Assembly (NCBI GenBank): GCA_041390365.1
Contig: JAWKQB010000001.1
Location: 1,240,001 to 1,304,000 of the forward strand
Origin: Syntrophotaleaceae bacterium
GTDB taxonomy: Bacteria > Desulfobacterota > Desulfuromonadia > Desulfuromonadales > Syntrophotaleaceae
DNA: 64,000 bases
Direction: 5' to 3'
Part shown: piece by piece, positions 55,135-63,800 of the stretch
Layout of the letters: every line of letters starts with the position of its first letter
Numbering within the stretch: the stretch's first letter is position 1
Made by a program: the position numbers and the translations under genes
Notes under the pieces: generated by a model
The model's input: only the letters and a program-made list of their open reading frames with translations
What the model was told of the DNA's origin: nothing
Database searches by the model: none

Positions 55135-55969
55135 TCACCGGGACGCGTTGGTTCCAGCGCCAAGCCGCCTCAGAGATGTAAAGAGGCAGATGGCCCTGCT
55201 CATCCAGTGGTAAACGCCCTGCTTGGCTCGTTCCAAGAGAGCATTGTACGACTCGGCGGTGTTGTTGTGTACGAGACCACGAGCAAATTCTTTCTGACCA
55301 TGGCTGACGGTATCATGGGCCGCAAAATCCCCGTCCGATGATGCGATACGCATGGAGTTCATCGCTCATCAGATGGGCCTGGTCGCTGACAACTCTCTGG
55401 ATGAGGGGTTGCAGCACAGAGACACTGTCACCGGCAACAGGTGTGGCCCGCACCGGCCCTCGTGACGTTGTACCGCAACAGCAATACAGCTCTTGGGGTT
55501 CCACGGCCGCGCTTATGTTTGACGCCTGACCGATAACGGGGTTTGCCACCCAAGTATTTTCATCCAACTCGACAATGCCCTGCAATTTAGGCAGAGCAGC
55601 TCGATGGACGGCCATGACCGTACGCAACGCGTGCAGCATCTTCCAGGCGGATTTCTGGGATATCCCCAGCCACTTGGCAATAAATACCGATGAGGCCCCT
55701 TTGCTGGAGAAGATCAAAGAATACATCGCCTGCAACCACAGCCATAAGCTCAGCTTGGTCCCGTGGAAAGGCGTTTGGTCGTGACCGTAAACTGCTTGCC
55801 GCATTCGGCACATTCGTAAAGACCTGCCCGGGTTTTGGGGCTGGAGCTTCCAGGCTTGATCCCCATGGCAATGGGGGCAAATAGGTCCGTCAGGCCAGAT
55901 CACGGATTCAAAGAATGCCCGGCAACTTTCTTCATCCGGGAACTGACGCCGTAACTCTTCAACATTCAT
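55135..55969 (-). pseudogene. IS1595-family (ISXO2-like) transposase, frame-shifted
   Basis: The N-terminal zinc ribbon begins with ICPHCHGDQAW, but the second Cys pair is destroyed in the reading frame by an extra base in a G/C run near 55837. A missing base near 55775 restores the frame; in the shifted frame the expected ECAECGKQF is readable. The DDE core has VELDENTW and SDELHAY. Another extra base near 55330 shifts the end into a frame with FAAHDTVSHGQKEFARG and NNTAESYNALLE, and a further shift near 55190 spoils the last residues. At least four frameshifts make it inactive. Confidence 0.88.
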
Positions 55970-56028
55970 ATCCCTTCCTCCCTTGTTGGAAGAAAGGGTA
56001 ACATCAGCATGCGACAGAATATGTCACA

Positions 56029-56047
56029 ACCTTTTTTTGGGTTATAG
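56029..56047 (-). repeat. Right terminal inverted repeat of the IS1595-type element
   Basis: The minus strand reads CTATAACCCAAAAAAAGGT, the partner of the repeat at 54959-54977 with one mismatch. It lies 60 bases upstream of the transposase start codon, the usual place for the left end of such elements. Confidence 0.75.
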
Positions 56048-56166
56048 AGCCGCAGGAAAAAGTATGGCACAATAGGCGCGCTGAAAGGGAGCCGGGAGCG
56101 GGCTGAAACCGGAACGCCCATGGAGGCTCATGAACTGATCTGTTTCATTCAAACTGGAGGTTCGAA

Positions 56167-57753
56167 ATGACGAGATCCCGGTTTTTTTCATTCCAGACCG
56201 CCTTGGCAGGTCTGCTCCTGGTCCCTTTCTTCCTTTCCCCGGTCAAAGCCGCGGAGGGGGAACATCTGACAGTCGATATCAACATCGGCGGCTCGGAACT
56301 GGTTGAGATCAGGGAACCGGGCCGCAGCATGAAGATTCTGGTTTCCAACGAGGAGATCATCGGGGCGCGTCCTCTCCGATCCAACCTGATCAACATATTC
56401 AGCACCGGCAAAAAGACCGGTTATTCAAGGATCACGGTTTTCGATGAGTCCCGGGGCAGGGCCCTGACCATTATCGACGTCAATGTCTCGCTCAATATCA
56501 TGCCGCTGAAGCAGAAAATTCATCAGCTCTATCCCAACGAGAAAGTCGAGGTCTATTCATCGGAAAGCGGCATTGTCCTGTCAGGCACGGTTTCCGGCCC
56601 CGAAGTCATGGACCGGATATTGCGGCTGGCAAGAACATTTCTGCCGCCCGGTGTCGGGGGAATGAACTCTCATTCGCCTGGCGGAAAATCTGGGGACGGA
56701 ATCACCAATCTCATGAACGTGGGCGGCATCCAGCAGGTGCTGCTCGAGGTCAAATTCGCCGAAGTCAACCGCACCTCCAGCCGGAACTGGCAGGCGGCTC
56801 TCGGCCTTACCGGGCTGGGCAGCACCTTCACCGGAGCGGCCGGCACCCAACCGTTGCCCACCAATCCCGATGCAACCGGTCTCCGGCAGCGGATTACAAC
56901 CGTAACAGAGGGTGGTACCGTCGTATCGGAGCTGGTACCGGTTGCCGGCCTGGTCCAGGAGGCCGGATCGCTTCTGCTCAATTTTGCCGGGAATCCGGCC
57001 AACATTTTCCTCAATATCGAGGATTTTACGGCTGCGCTCCATTTCCTTGAAGACGAAGGTTTGGCCAGGATCCTCGCGGAGCCGAAATTGATCACCCAGA
57101 GCGGCCAGGAAGCCAGCTTTCTGGCCGGTGGTGAGTTCCCCATCCCGGTTCCCCAGGACAACAACACAGTCACCATCGCCTACAAGGAATTCGGCGTGGG
57201 ACTCCGATTCACGCCGGTTGTCCTGAGCGATGGCAAAATCAGTCTGCGTGTCGCTCCCAGCGTCAGCGACATCGCCTCGAGCAGCATCATTCCCTCAGGC
57301 ATTGTCGGTGCGGAATTCGTCGTCCCCAATCTGACTTCCCGCAAGCTGGAAACCACGGTTCAGCTGTATGACGGCCAGACCCTGGCCCTGGCCGGGCTTC
57401 TGCAGGACTCGCTGCGGGAAACGGTGAGCAAGGTGCCGGGGCTCGGGGACCTGCCGATCATAGGGGCGCTCTTCCGCAGCAGTGCCTACCTGCAGGAAAA
57501 AACCGACCTTCTCATCGCCGTCACTCCTCACCTGGTAATGGCCAACAAAGAAGATACCATTCGCTTTCCCGGAGAGAATCTGAATCCTCCCAACCGGTTC
57601 GAATTTTACCTTGAAGGGCGACTTGAAGGGAGGCGGGCTCCGGGAGAACCCTCGGCACTCAGCCGCCACAGTTTCAATCCGACCATTTCTCCCGGCCTTC
57701 CCCAGGGCGGCCTCGAGGGTGTCTTCGGTCAGGAATCCATCTTCATGGAATGA
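56167..57753 (+). CDS. CpaC/RcpA-type secretin (Tad pilus or type II/III secretion outer-membrane channel)
   Basis: 528 residues. A signal peptide (about 1-28) is followed by a pilus-assembly N-terminal domain (about 35-110, with SNLINIFSTGKKTGYSRI), a BON-like domain near 115-170, and the secretin core from about 185 (GIQQVLLEVKFAEVNR). The core ends with LAGLLQDSL and VPGLGDLPIIGALFRS, the secretin signature. It would form a multimeric outer-membrane channel. CTGGAGG precedes the ATG. It is followed by two lipoproteins but no Tad ATPase or pilin gene is visible in the window. A poor sigma-54-like element (TGGCAC then GCGCG) lies at 56065-56080. Confidence 0.9.
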   Translation: MTRSRFFSFQTALAGLLLVPFFLSPVKAAEGEHLTVDINIGGSELVEIREPGRSMKILVSNEEIIGARPLRSNLINIFSTGKKTGYSRITVFDESRGRALTIIDVNVSLNIMPLKQKIHQLYPNEKVEVYSSESGIVLSGTVSGPEVMDRILRLARTFLPPGVGGMNSHSPGGKSGDGITNLMNVGGIQQVLLEVKFAEVNRTSSRNWQAALGLTGLGSTFTGAAGTQPLPTNPDATGLRQRITTVTEGGTVVSELVPVAGLVQEAGSLLLNFAGNPANIFLNIEDFTAALHFLEDEGLARILAEPKLITQSGQEASFLAGGEFPIPVPQDNNTVTIAYKEFGVGLRFTPVVLSDGKISLRVAPSVSDIASSSIIPSGIVGAEFVVPNLTSRKLETTVQLYDGQTLALAGLLQDSLRETVSKVPGLGDLPIIGALFRSSAYLQEKTDLLIAVTPHLVMANKEDTIRFPGENLNPPNRFEFYLEGRLEGRRAPGEPSALSRHSFNPTISPGLPQGGLEGVFGQESIFME

Positions 57754-57768
57754 AAAACGGAGAGGAGC

Positions 57769-58056
57769 ATGATTATGAAAAGCATGGTTTTTTTGCTTAC
57801 GGCTTCGATGTTTCTGGCCGGCTGCGCCTCCATGGAGGAGGCCTACTATACAGACAATGAATTCGGTATGAACAGCCAGAAAACCTGGGATATGCAGGTG
57901 GCCTATCCGGACTATCGCTATGCCTACGATCAGGAGGGCAACCCGAAAAACCCGCAGGGGCTGAACGGCATTTCCGTTGAAAATTTCCTGAAGACTTATC
58001 ACGGCCCGCCAGTCGAAGCCGAAGCGGACATTTCGGACATTTATGTCACTGAATAA
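57769..58056 (+). CDS. Small lipoprotein of unknown function
   Basis: 95 residues (or 93 from ATG 57775, which is better spaced from GGAGAGGAG). The lipobox LAGC at residues ~16-19 indicates export and lipidation. The rest is acidic and Tyr-rich and has no family I recognise. It begins 15 bases after the secretin stop and probably accompanies it, perhaps as a pilotin-like or accessory lipoprotein. Confidence 0.78.
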   Translation: MIMKSMVFLLTASMFLAGCASMEEAYYTDNEFGMNSQKTWDMQVAYPDYRYAYDQEGNPKNPQGLNGISVENFLKTYHGPPVEAEADISDIYVTE

Positions 58057-58207
58057 ACATCGACCCAACTGGACATGCTCAAGGCAAGCACGCTGGAAAG
58101 TTGGATGCCCGATTTTATTGTAGATTGCCGGAAATGGGTTTAAGATGTTGCAGTTTCGTTATAGTCTGCAAGGTTCCGCGCTGCTCACCTGCCTGAAAGG
58201 AGAGATT

Positions 58208-59149
58208 GTGAGCTTTCGAATGTTTTCTGGAATAATCTGCCGGCTCGCCTGGTTAACGCTGTTCCTGGCAATTGCTGCCGGCTGCAGTAAAAGTGTCAGA
58301 ACCGGGACCGGACAGACCCTTGAAACTCCTATACCGGAGGACAGCTCCACGAAGGAATCCAAGATAACCAGCCTTTCCCAGGATGAACTCCTCGAGAGGG
58401 GAAATTTCTACCTGAAGAACGACAACCTGCGTCTGGCCGGTCTCCATTTCTCGGTGGCCCTCGACCGGGATCCGGATTCGGCCATGGCCCTCGCCGGCCT
58501 CGGTGTCATCCGTTACCGGGAGAACCAGATCCCTGAAGCTACCCGCCTGTTTCAGACAGCGATTGCCAGAAAACCGGAAAATGCAACAGCCATGCTCTAC
58601 CTGGGCAAAATCGCCAGGGATGAAGCCGACCTGACCAACTCCCTGAAGTGGCTGGAAAAAGCCGTCAAATTTGCTCCGGACAACCCGGAAATTTTGACCG
58701 AACTGGCCATTACCAACGATACGATCGGCCAGGAAAGGCTTCTCTCCGCCGAACCCCTTTACCGCAAAGTGGTGAATCTTCTACCCCATCTCGCCGCCCC
58801 CTACAACAATCTCGGGTTCAACCTGCTGCTCCAGGGTCGATACCCGGAAGCCATCGAAACCTTTTCCAAGGCCCTGACCCTGCAACCCGAAAATTCCCGC
58901 ACCAAAAACAACCTCGCCACCGCTTTTCTGCTGATCGATCAGCCGGACAAGGCGCTGGCTCTGTTTGAAAACACGGTGGGCAAGGCCGCGGCCTACAACA
59001 ATCTCGGCTATATATTGATGACCCAGGGAAACTGGGACCAGGCTGAAGCCGCTTTCAGGAAAGCCCTCAACCTCAACCCCACCTTTTATGTGAAGGCGCA
59101 GCAGAATCTGGAGCGCCTCAAGGCTCTGCGAACCGGGTCAGGAAAATAG
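58208..59149 (+). CDS. TPR-repeat lipoprotein (TadD-like)
   Basis: 313 residues from GTG 58208, chosen for the AAAGGAGAG upstream; an ATG at 58145 gives a longer frame without a good site. The lipobox is AAGC near residue 26. At least five TPR units follow (for example AMALAGLGVIRYRENQIPEA and AAPYNNLGFNLLLQGRYPEA). It resembles TadD, the TPR lipoprotein of tight-adherence systems, and fits the secretin two genes upstream. It probably helps secretin assembly at the outer membrane. Confidence 0.85.
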   Translation: MSFRMFSGIICRLAWLTLFLAIAAGCSKSVRTGTGQTLETPIPEDSSTKESKITSLSQDELLERGNFYLKNDNLRLAGLHFSVALDRDPDSAMALAGLGVIRYRENQIPEATRLFQTAIARKPENATAMLYLGKIARDEADLTNSLKWLEKAVKFAPDNPEILTELAITNDTIGQERLLSAEPLYRKVVNLLPHLAAPYNNLGFNLLLQGRYPEAIETFSKALTLQPENSRTKNNLATAFLLIDQPDKALALFENTVGKAAAYNNLGYILMTQGNWDQAEAAFRKALNLNPTFYVKAQQNLERLKALRTGSGK

Positions 59150-59160
59150 AGTAAGCTAAA

Positions 59161-59188
59161 AAGGCCTTTCCCGTTGGGGAAAGGCCTT
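59161..59188. terminator. Bidirectional intrinsic terminator
   Basis: AAGGCCTTTCCC pairs perfectly with GGGAAAGGCCTT around GTTG. On the plus strand TTTTGTTTT follows after a few bases; on the minus strand the stem ends in TTTTT. It ends the TPR lipoprotein transcript and the convergent small gene at 59223. Confidence 0.88.
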
Positions 59189-59222
59189 CTGGTTTTGTTT
59201 TACTCAAGGGATTTTTAAGGGA

Positions 59223-59492
59223 TTATTTGATTTCAACCAACCCCGGTTCATTGCGGGGAATACCGATCCCCAGACAAACTTTGGTCAAGCAGTCGGTTTC
59301 CAGGCGCGCGCCGTATTCATCGCGAAACTGCCGGAATTTCTGGCAGTCGATCATCTCTTCGTTGGGCAACAGAAACACCGGGTATCCATGGGACGTGGCG
59401 CAATAAGCTTCGTTGCATTCCAGCTCTGTCACCTGCTCCAGATCCAGTTTTTTGGCGGTTTCGGCATCCGGAAAAATAAGTCTCGCCTTCAT
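59223..59492 (-). CDS. Small Cys-containing protein of unknown function
   Basis: 89 residues from ATG 59492, chosen for GGAGAG upstream. It has five Cys residues, in ECNEAYCATS, IDCQKF and DCLTKVCLG, but not in a standard zinc-finger spacing. The order, an acidic alpha-helical start and Cys-rich middle, is not one I recognise. It is the last of four small leftward genes. Confidence 0.7.
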   Translation of the reverse strand: MKARLIFPDAETAKKLDLEQVTELECNEAYCATSHGYPVFLLPNEEMIDCQKFRQFRDEYGARLETDCLTKVCLGIGIPRNEPGLVEIK

Positions 59493-59683
59493 CGTTCTCT
59501 CCAATCCTGATGGCACTTTCAAAAATTCGCCAGCTACACCGCTTCAATTGCTCTCGTCACTGCGGCGTACCGCAGTACACCTCATTCCTTAACAATTGCG
59601 CGTGTTCATTGGGCCCTTTCTGCAGCCATTCACTCGATTTGCTTTCTTGAAAAAGTATCAATTTTGCCATCGACTTCTGGTTT

Positions 59684-59947
59684 TCAATCCAGCTTGATGT
59701 GGTCTCCAGGGTTTTTCAGATCCTTGAGCTCCGGATAGAGTTCCTCGAGATTGCGCAGGAACTTCTCCTTGTTCTTGAATGCGGCCTTGATCTCATGGTG
59801 CCAGACGATCTCCACGGCATGACCGCAATGGGTACAGGCATCGATCGCCTTGTCACCTATGGGAGTGGCCTGGTAAACAGTGTAATAACCGCATCCAGGG
59901 CACTTCTGGCGATGCAGGATAGGGTCGACTTTTTTTTCTATTCGCAT
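59684..59947 (-). CDS. Small zinc-ribbon protein
   Basis: 87 residues with two CxxC knuckles (CPGCGYYT and CTHCGHA) 22 residues apart, the four-Cys zinc-ribbon arrangement, followed by a charged helical C-terminus ending GDHIKLD. It closely resembles in plan the neighbouring protein at 59967-60200, which ends GDHVKL. Function unknown; zinc ribbons of this type often bind nucleic acids or other proteins. Confidence 0.78.
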   Translation of the reverse strand: MRIEKKVDPILHRQKCPGCGYYTVYQATPIGDKAIDACTHCGHAVEIVWHHEIKAAFKNKEKFLRNLEELYPELKDLKNPGDHIKLD

Positions 59948-59966
59948 TTCAATCAGCCTTTCGCGT

Positions 59967-60200
59967 TCAAAGCTTTACATGATCCCCACGCTCACGCAGA
60001 CGGGCAAGAACGGGAAAGTGGCGCTCCAGGGCTCTGATATCCCGTTCACCATCCCTGATCAGGGTTTGGGAGGTATCATCCCAGGGGATATCTTCCTGGT
60101 CATTGCAGTGGGTGCAGGTTTTTTTTGCCCTGTCGTCAGACACTTTCAATTCGAAAACGGTCCAGTGATCGCAGGCTCCGCATTTGTTTCGAAACAGCAT
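59967..60200 (-). CDS. Small zinc-ribbon protein, paralogue of the next gene
   Basis: 77 residues from ATG 60200, chosen for the GAGGAGG eight bases upstream; a start at 60296 would add a non-matching lead. Two CxxC knuckles (CGACDHWT and CTHCNDQ) are followed by a charged helix and an RGDHVKL end. It is 19 bases upstream of the similar protein at 59684-59947, so the two look like a tandem duplication with strong divergence. Confidence 0.75.
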   Translation of the reverse strand: MLFRNKCGACDHWTVFELKVSDDRAKKTCTHCNDQEDIPWDDTSQTLIRDGERDIRALERHFPVLARLRERGDHVKL

Positions 60201-60390
60201 CTCCTTTGCCTCCTCTTCGGTAATACCGTGTCTCCCGATTCGTTTCCCATAATCTATAATCCAGAGCAATATAATCCGCCGACGGCGAAGGGTCAATAGC
60301 TGCCGATAGAAATTCGTGATCGGTCTCTGAATCGGTATCGGAGTCGAAACAATCTTTCGATATTGAGCCCCCGGAACCGGAAAAAATTGA

Positions 60391-60427
60391 AAAAAAGCCT
60401 GCCCGATTCCTTCGGGCAGGCTTTTTC
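60391..60427 (-). terminator. Intrinsic terminator after the DUF4242-like gene
   Basis: On the minus strand AAAGCCTGCCCG pairs with CGGGCAGGCTTT around GAAGGAAT and runs into a T-tract. It starts 23 bases past the stop at 60450. The plus strand also ends in a T-run, so it could work in both directions. Confidence 0.9.
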
Positions 60428-60449
60428 TAAAACCTGACGGCTGCCAGTT

Positions 60450-60722
60450 TCACTCGGCGGTGGTGGGGCTGATCACGGTTTTGACTTCTGCAATGCTGTT
60501 GGCTGGAAATCCCCCTTTTTCCGCGTGTTCACGAACCATTTCGGCATTGGGGGCAATGTAGACGCAGTAAACTTTATCGGCTGTAACAAAGCTTTCCACC
60601 CACTGAATTTTCGGCCCCATATCCTGCAGGATGCCGCATGATTTCTGCGAAATAGCTTTGAGATCGTCCGATGTCAGATTGCCGGCCCCTGGGATTTCCC
60701 GTTCAATCACGAATTTCGGCAT
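60450..60722 (-). CDS. DUF4242-like small protein (nickel-binding SCO4226 type)
   Basis: 90 residues. MPKFVIEREIPGAGNLTSDDL, WVESFVTADKVYCVYIAP and EHAEKGGFPAN are the usual landmarks of DUF4242, a ferredoxin-like-fold family whose Streptomyces member binds nickel. Role not known. It stands alone between a terminator and the AddA-type gene. Confidence 0.82.
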   Translation of the reverse strand: MPKFVIEREIPGAGNLTSDDLKAISQKSCGILQDMGPKIQWVESFVTADKVYCVYIAPNAEMVREHAEKGGFPANSIAEVKTVISPTTAE

Positions 60723-60874
60723 TTCAATACCCCTTTCTGATTGCGTTGATGGAGAAACGTGGAGTAGTAAAAACTATATGTTACAAAATTACTCAGAGAA
60801 GAAAATAAATCAAGCAGTCTTGTATTAAAAATTTCCTTTCAACGGACCCGGGAGCAGCTTTCTTGTGGCCCGTT

Positions 60875-63800
60875 TCAGAAATCCATTTCAAACCAGCCGT
60901 CAAACAGCGGAAAGTAGAGGGCTGTCCGGATCGGGTTCCGGGGTTCCAGGCCCTCCAGCAGTTTCCGATAGGCGGAGAGCTGCCCCCGGTATCTCTCCCC
61001 CTCCCTGGCGAGAAAAGCCTGCTCCGACTGATTTCCTTTCGGTTCGCTGGTCTTGTAATCGATGATCCAGCGGACGCCGTCGGAATCGATGAAGGTGCGA
61101 TCGAGGATACCGTGCACGATCCGCCCGTCCAGAATTCCCGAAAGGGCCAGTTCGCACTCCGCCTCCCGGTGGGAATCGAGGATCCAGCGGGCCCTGGCGC
61201 TTGTCAGCATCCGTTCCAGAACCCGCAGAGTTTTGCCAAGGGCCTTCTCAAGACGATGGCCGTGGAGCCCGGACTGCATCAGTTGATGGCGGATGTCGGG
61301 TTCTGCGGCAAGACGGCGCTCCTCAGACCAGGCCTTCAGTCCATCCCTGGAGATCCTTTCCAGCAGTGAATGACAGACATTGCCGATATGTCGATCATCC
61401 TCGGCGTCGAGGGCCAGGGAAAATGCCTCAGTGGTCCTGCCGAGAGAAGAAGGCCGCAGAACAGTTTCCGGGGCGGAGAAATCATCGGCTGACGGCAGGG
61501 ACGGGCATTTCCATTCGGCCGGCAACCGGCGGATGCTTCGGGAGAAATTGGTCTGCCCCGCTTCCGGTTCCACCTCCTCGCAGGAAGCGGCAGCATAGGC
61601 CGGAGCCGCCACCGGCCAAAGTTTTTCCAGCAAAGAACCGGGCTCGCCCTCCGCATTCCCGTCCCGAACCCTGGCGTGGCCCAGTAGGTGCAGACGCTTC
61701 CGGGCACGGGTGGCGGCAACATAGAGAATTCTGCAAACTTCCAGGTCCTCCTTCTCCTTGTCCAGCCGGCCGATGGCATCATAGACGGGATCACGGCTCT
61801 GGCCATCGAGGGGAGCAATGGGTCCGAGAAGCAGTTCTCCACTCGGGAGTTCCAGCCAGCGCAACAGAGGCGATTCTCCGCGCCTGGGTTTGCGCCCGAG
61901 ACCGGGTAGAATCACGGTGTCAAACTCCAGCCCCTTGGCCTTGTGGATGGTCATCAGCTGCAGGGATTCTCCCGAACCCGGGTCGGGAGAAGCGTAAAGG
62001 TCTGCGAGTTTTTGGGCAAAGGACTCGAAGGGAAGCAGATCGCCGCCTTGGTCGAGATCTTCGAGCATTTGCAGAATAACGGCCGCATCCTGCAGCTCCC
62101 CTGGATTGACGCAGGCGGGACCGCCCAGGGCCAGCCAGGCCCCCTCGACAAGCTGCCGCAGAGGCACCCTGCCCCGTTTGACAGCGGTTCTGTTCAGGAC
62201 ATCGAGAACCTTTTCCGCACGTTTGCGGGCTGCGGAGGACAAAGCTGCGATCCGCTTGAGGTCCCGCAGCAGTTCGGGTACGGTTTTATCGGCCTCCTCT
62301 CCCACCAGGGCGTCCAGCTCGGCAAGGGTCAGGCCACACCAGGGTGCCCGCAGGACAGCCAGATGGGCCACCCGGTCACCGGCATGGAGCAGGGCCCGGG
62401 TCAGGACGAGGAGATCCCTTGCCACGGGACGATCGATCAGAGGATCGATCTCCTGGGCCAGATAGTTGAGACCGGCTTGGCGCAGGGCCCGGGCGATCTC
62501 CAAAAGATGTCCACGGGCCCGGACCAGGATGGCGATTTTTCCTGCCGGGTCTTCCGTCATGGCCTGTTTGACGATGGCCACCACCCGTTCCGCTTCCTCG
62601 CGGTCATTTCGTTCGATAAGGGGATGGAAGGTCACCCCTGCTCCGTCCAGCGGATCCCGTACCCCCTGCGATCTGGCGTAGCGGACTGCTCCACGCATTT
62701 CGTCTTCATGGACGGGAAAAATCAGGGGGAAAGAGTCGTTCACCCAGTCGACAATCTTCTGCTGGGAGCGAAAATTGGCGGTCAGGTTCAGAGGGACCAG
62801 GGAAACCCCGCCGATGCCGAGGCGTCTGGCACGCAGATAGAGTCCGACTTCCGCTTCCCGGAACCGGTAGATTGACTGCATCGGATCGCCAACCAGAAAA
62901 AGGCTGCGTCCGTCTCCCGGCTGCCAGCCGGCGGTCAGTTTCTGCAGCAGCAGGAACTGACCCCAGGAAGTATCCTGGAATTCGTCCACCAGAATGTGCC
63001 GGATCCGGCTGTCCAGATACAGCATCAGATCGGTAGGCCGGTCGTCGCCGCCGAGGGCGCGATGCGCCGCCTGGGCGATCTCGACGAAATCGGTCTGACC
63101 CCGTTCCTGAAAAACGAGCCACAGCTCCGCAACTGCCCGGGGCAACAGACGAACCAGATCCTGCAGGGTATCCCATTGGCTTTCATCATAGACGAGGGGG
63201 GGCAACTGGCGGACGGCCACCAGGGCGGCGAGAAGCTGACGGTCGTCACGCAGTTCGTCGAGAATGTCCCCCATAAACTGCTTCATTGCCACTGCGGAAG
63301 GGTCTTTGCCTGGCGGAAAACCGCAGTTTCTGTCCAGTCTTTTGCGGAACTCGTTGCCGGAAGTCAGCAGCAGCTCGCACAGTCCGAGCCACTGGTTCAG
63401 ATGCCGGGGATCTGGCTCGGGAAAGCCGGTCATGCCCGCCAGCCGGGCCAGCGAACCTTGTTCTTCCCGGTCGGACAGATTCCCGCCGGCATAAAGGGCC
63501 GCTTTCAACAGCCTTGGACGAAGGTCGGACTGCAGCAGATCATGGAGTCGCGTCAGGGCTTGCCGGGCCATCGCTTCGAGCCCCTCTTCCAGCAGAGACC
63601 GCTGCCGTTCTTCCCTGGCTGCCAGATGGCGCAGCCACTGGTCTCGGCGGGCCAGCATGGAGACCAGGAGATCCCGGAAGCGTTCGGCGCGGTTGTCGAG
63701 ATGAAACAGCAGCCTCATTCCCGCGCTGCCCTCGAAACCGCCCTTTTCCGCCAGGGTCAGCACCCTTTCCGCAGCCAACCGGTAGAGTGCCCCGGGATCG

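Larger units (their letters stand above)
54959..56047 (-). mobile_element. Decayed IS1595-family insertion sequence
   Basis: About 1.09 kb between near-perfect 19-base inverted repeats, containing one frame-shifted transposase gene that fills most of the element. Size and transposase type fit the IS1595 family. It separates the housekeeping aldehyde dehydrogenase gene from the secretin gene at 56167. Confidence 0.75.

Noticed and set aside
56065..56080. Sigma-54 promoter before the secretin gene
   Set aside because: GG and GC pairs are spaced correctly but the -12 box lacks TT; too weak to list as a feature.
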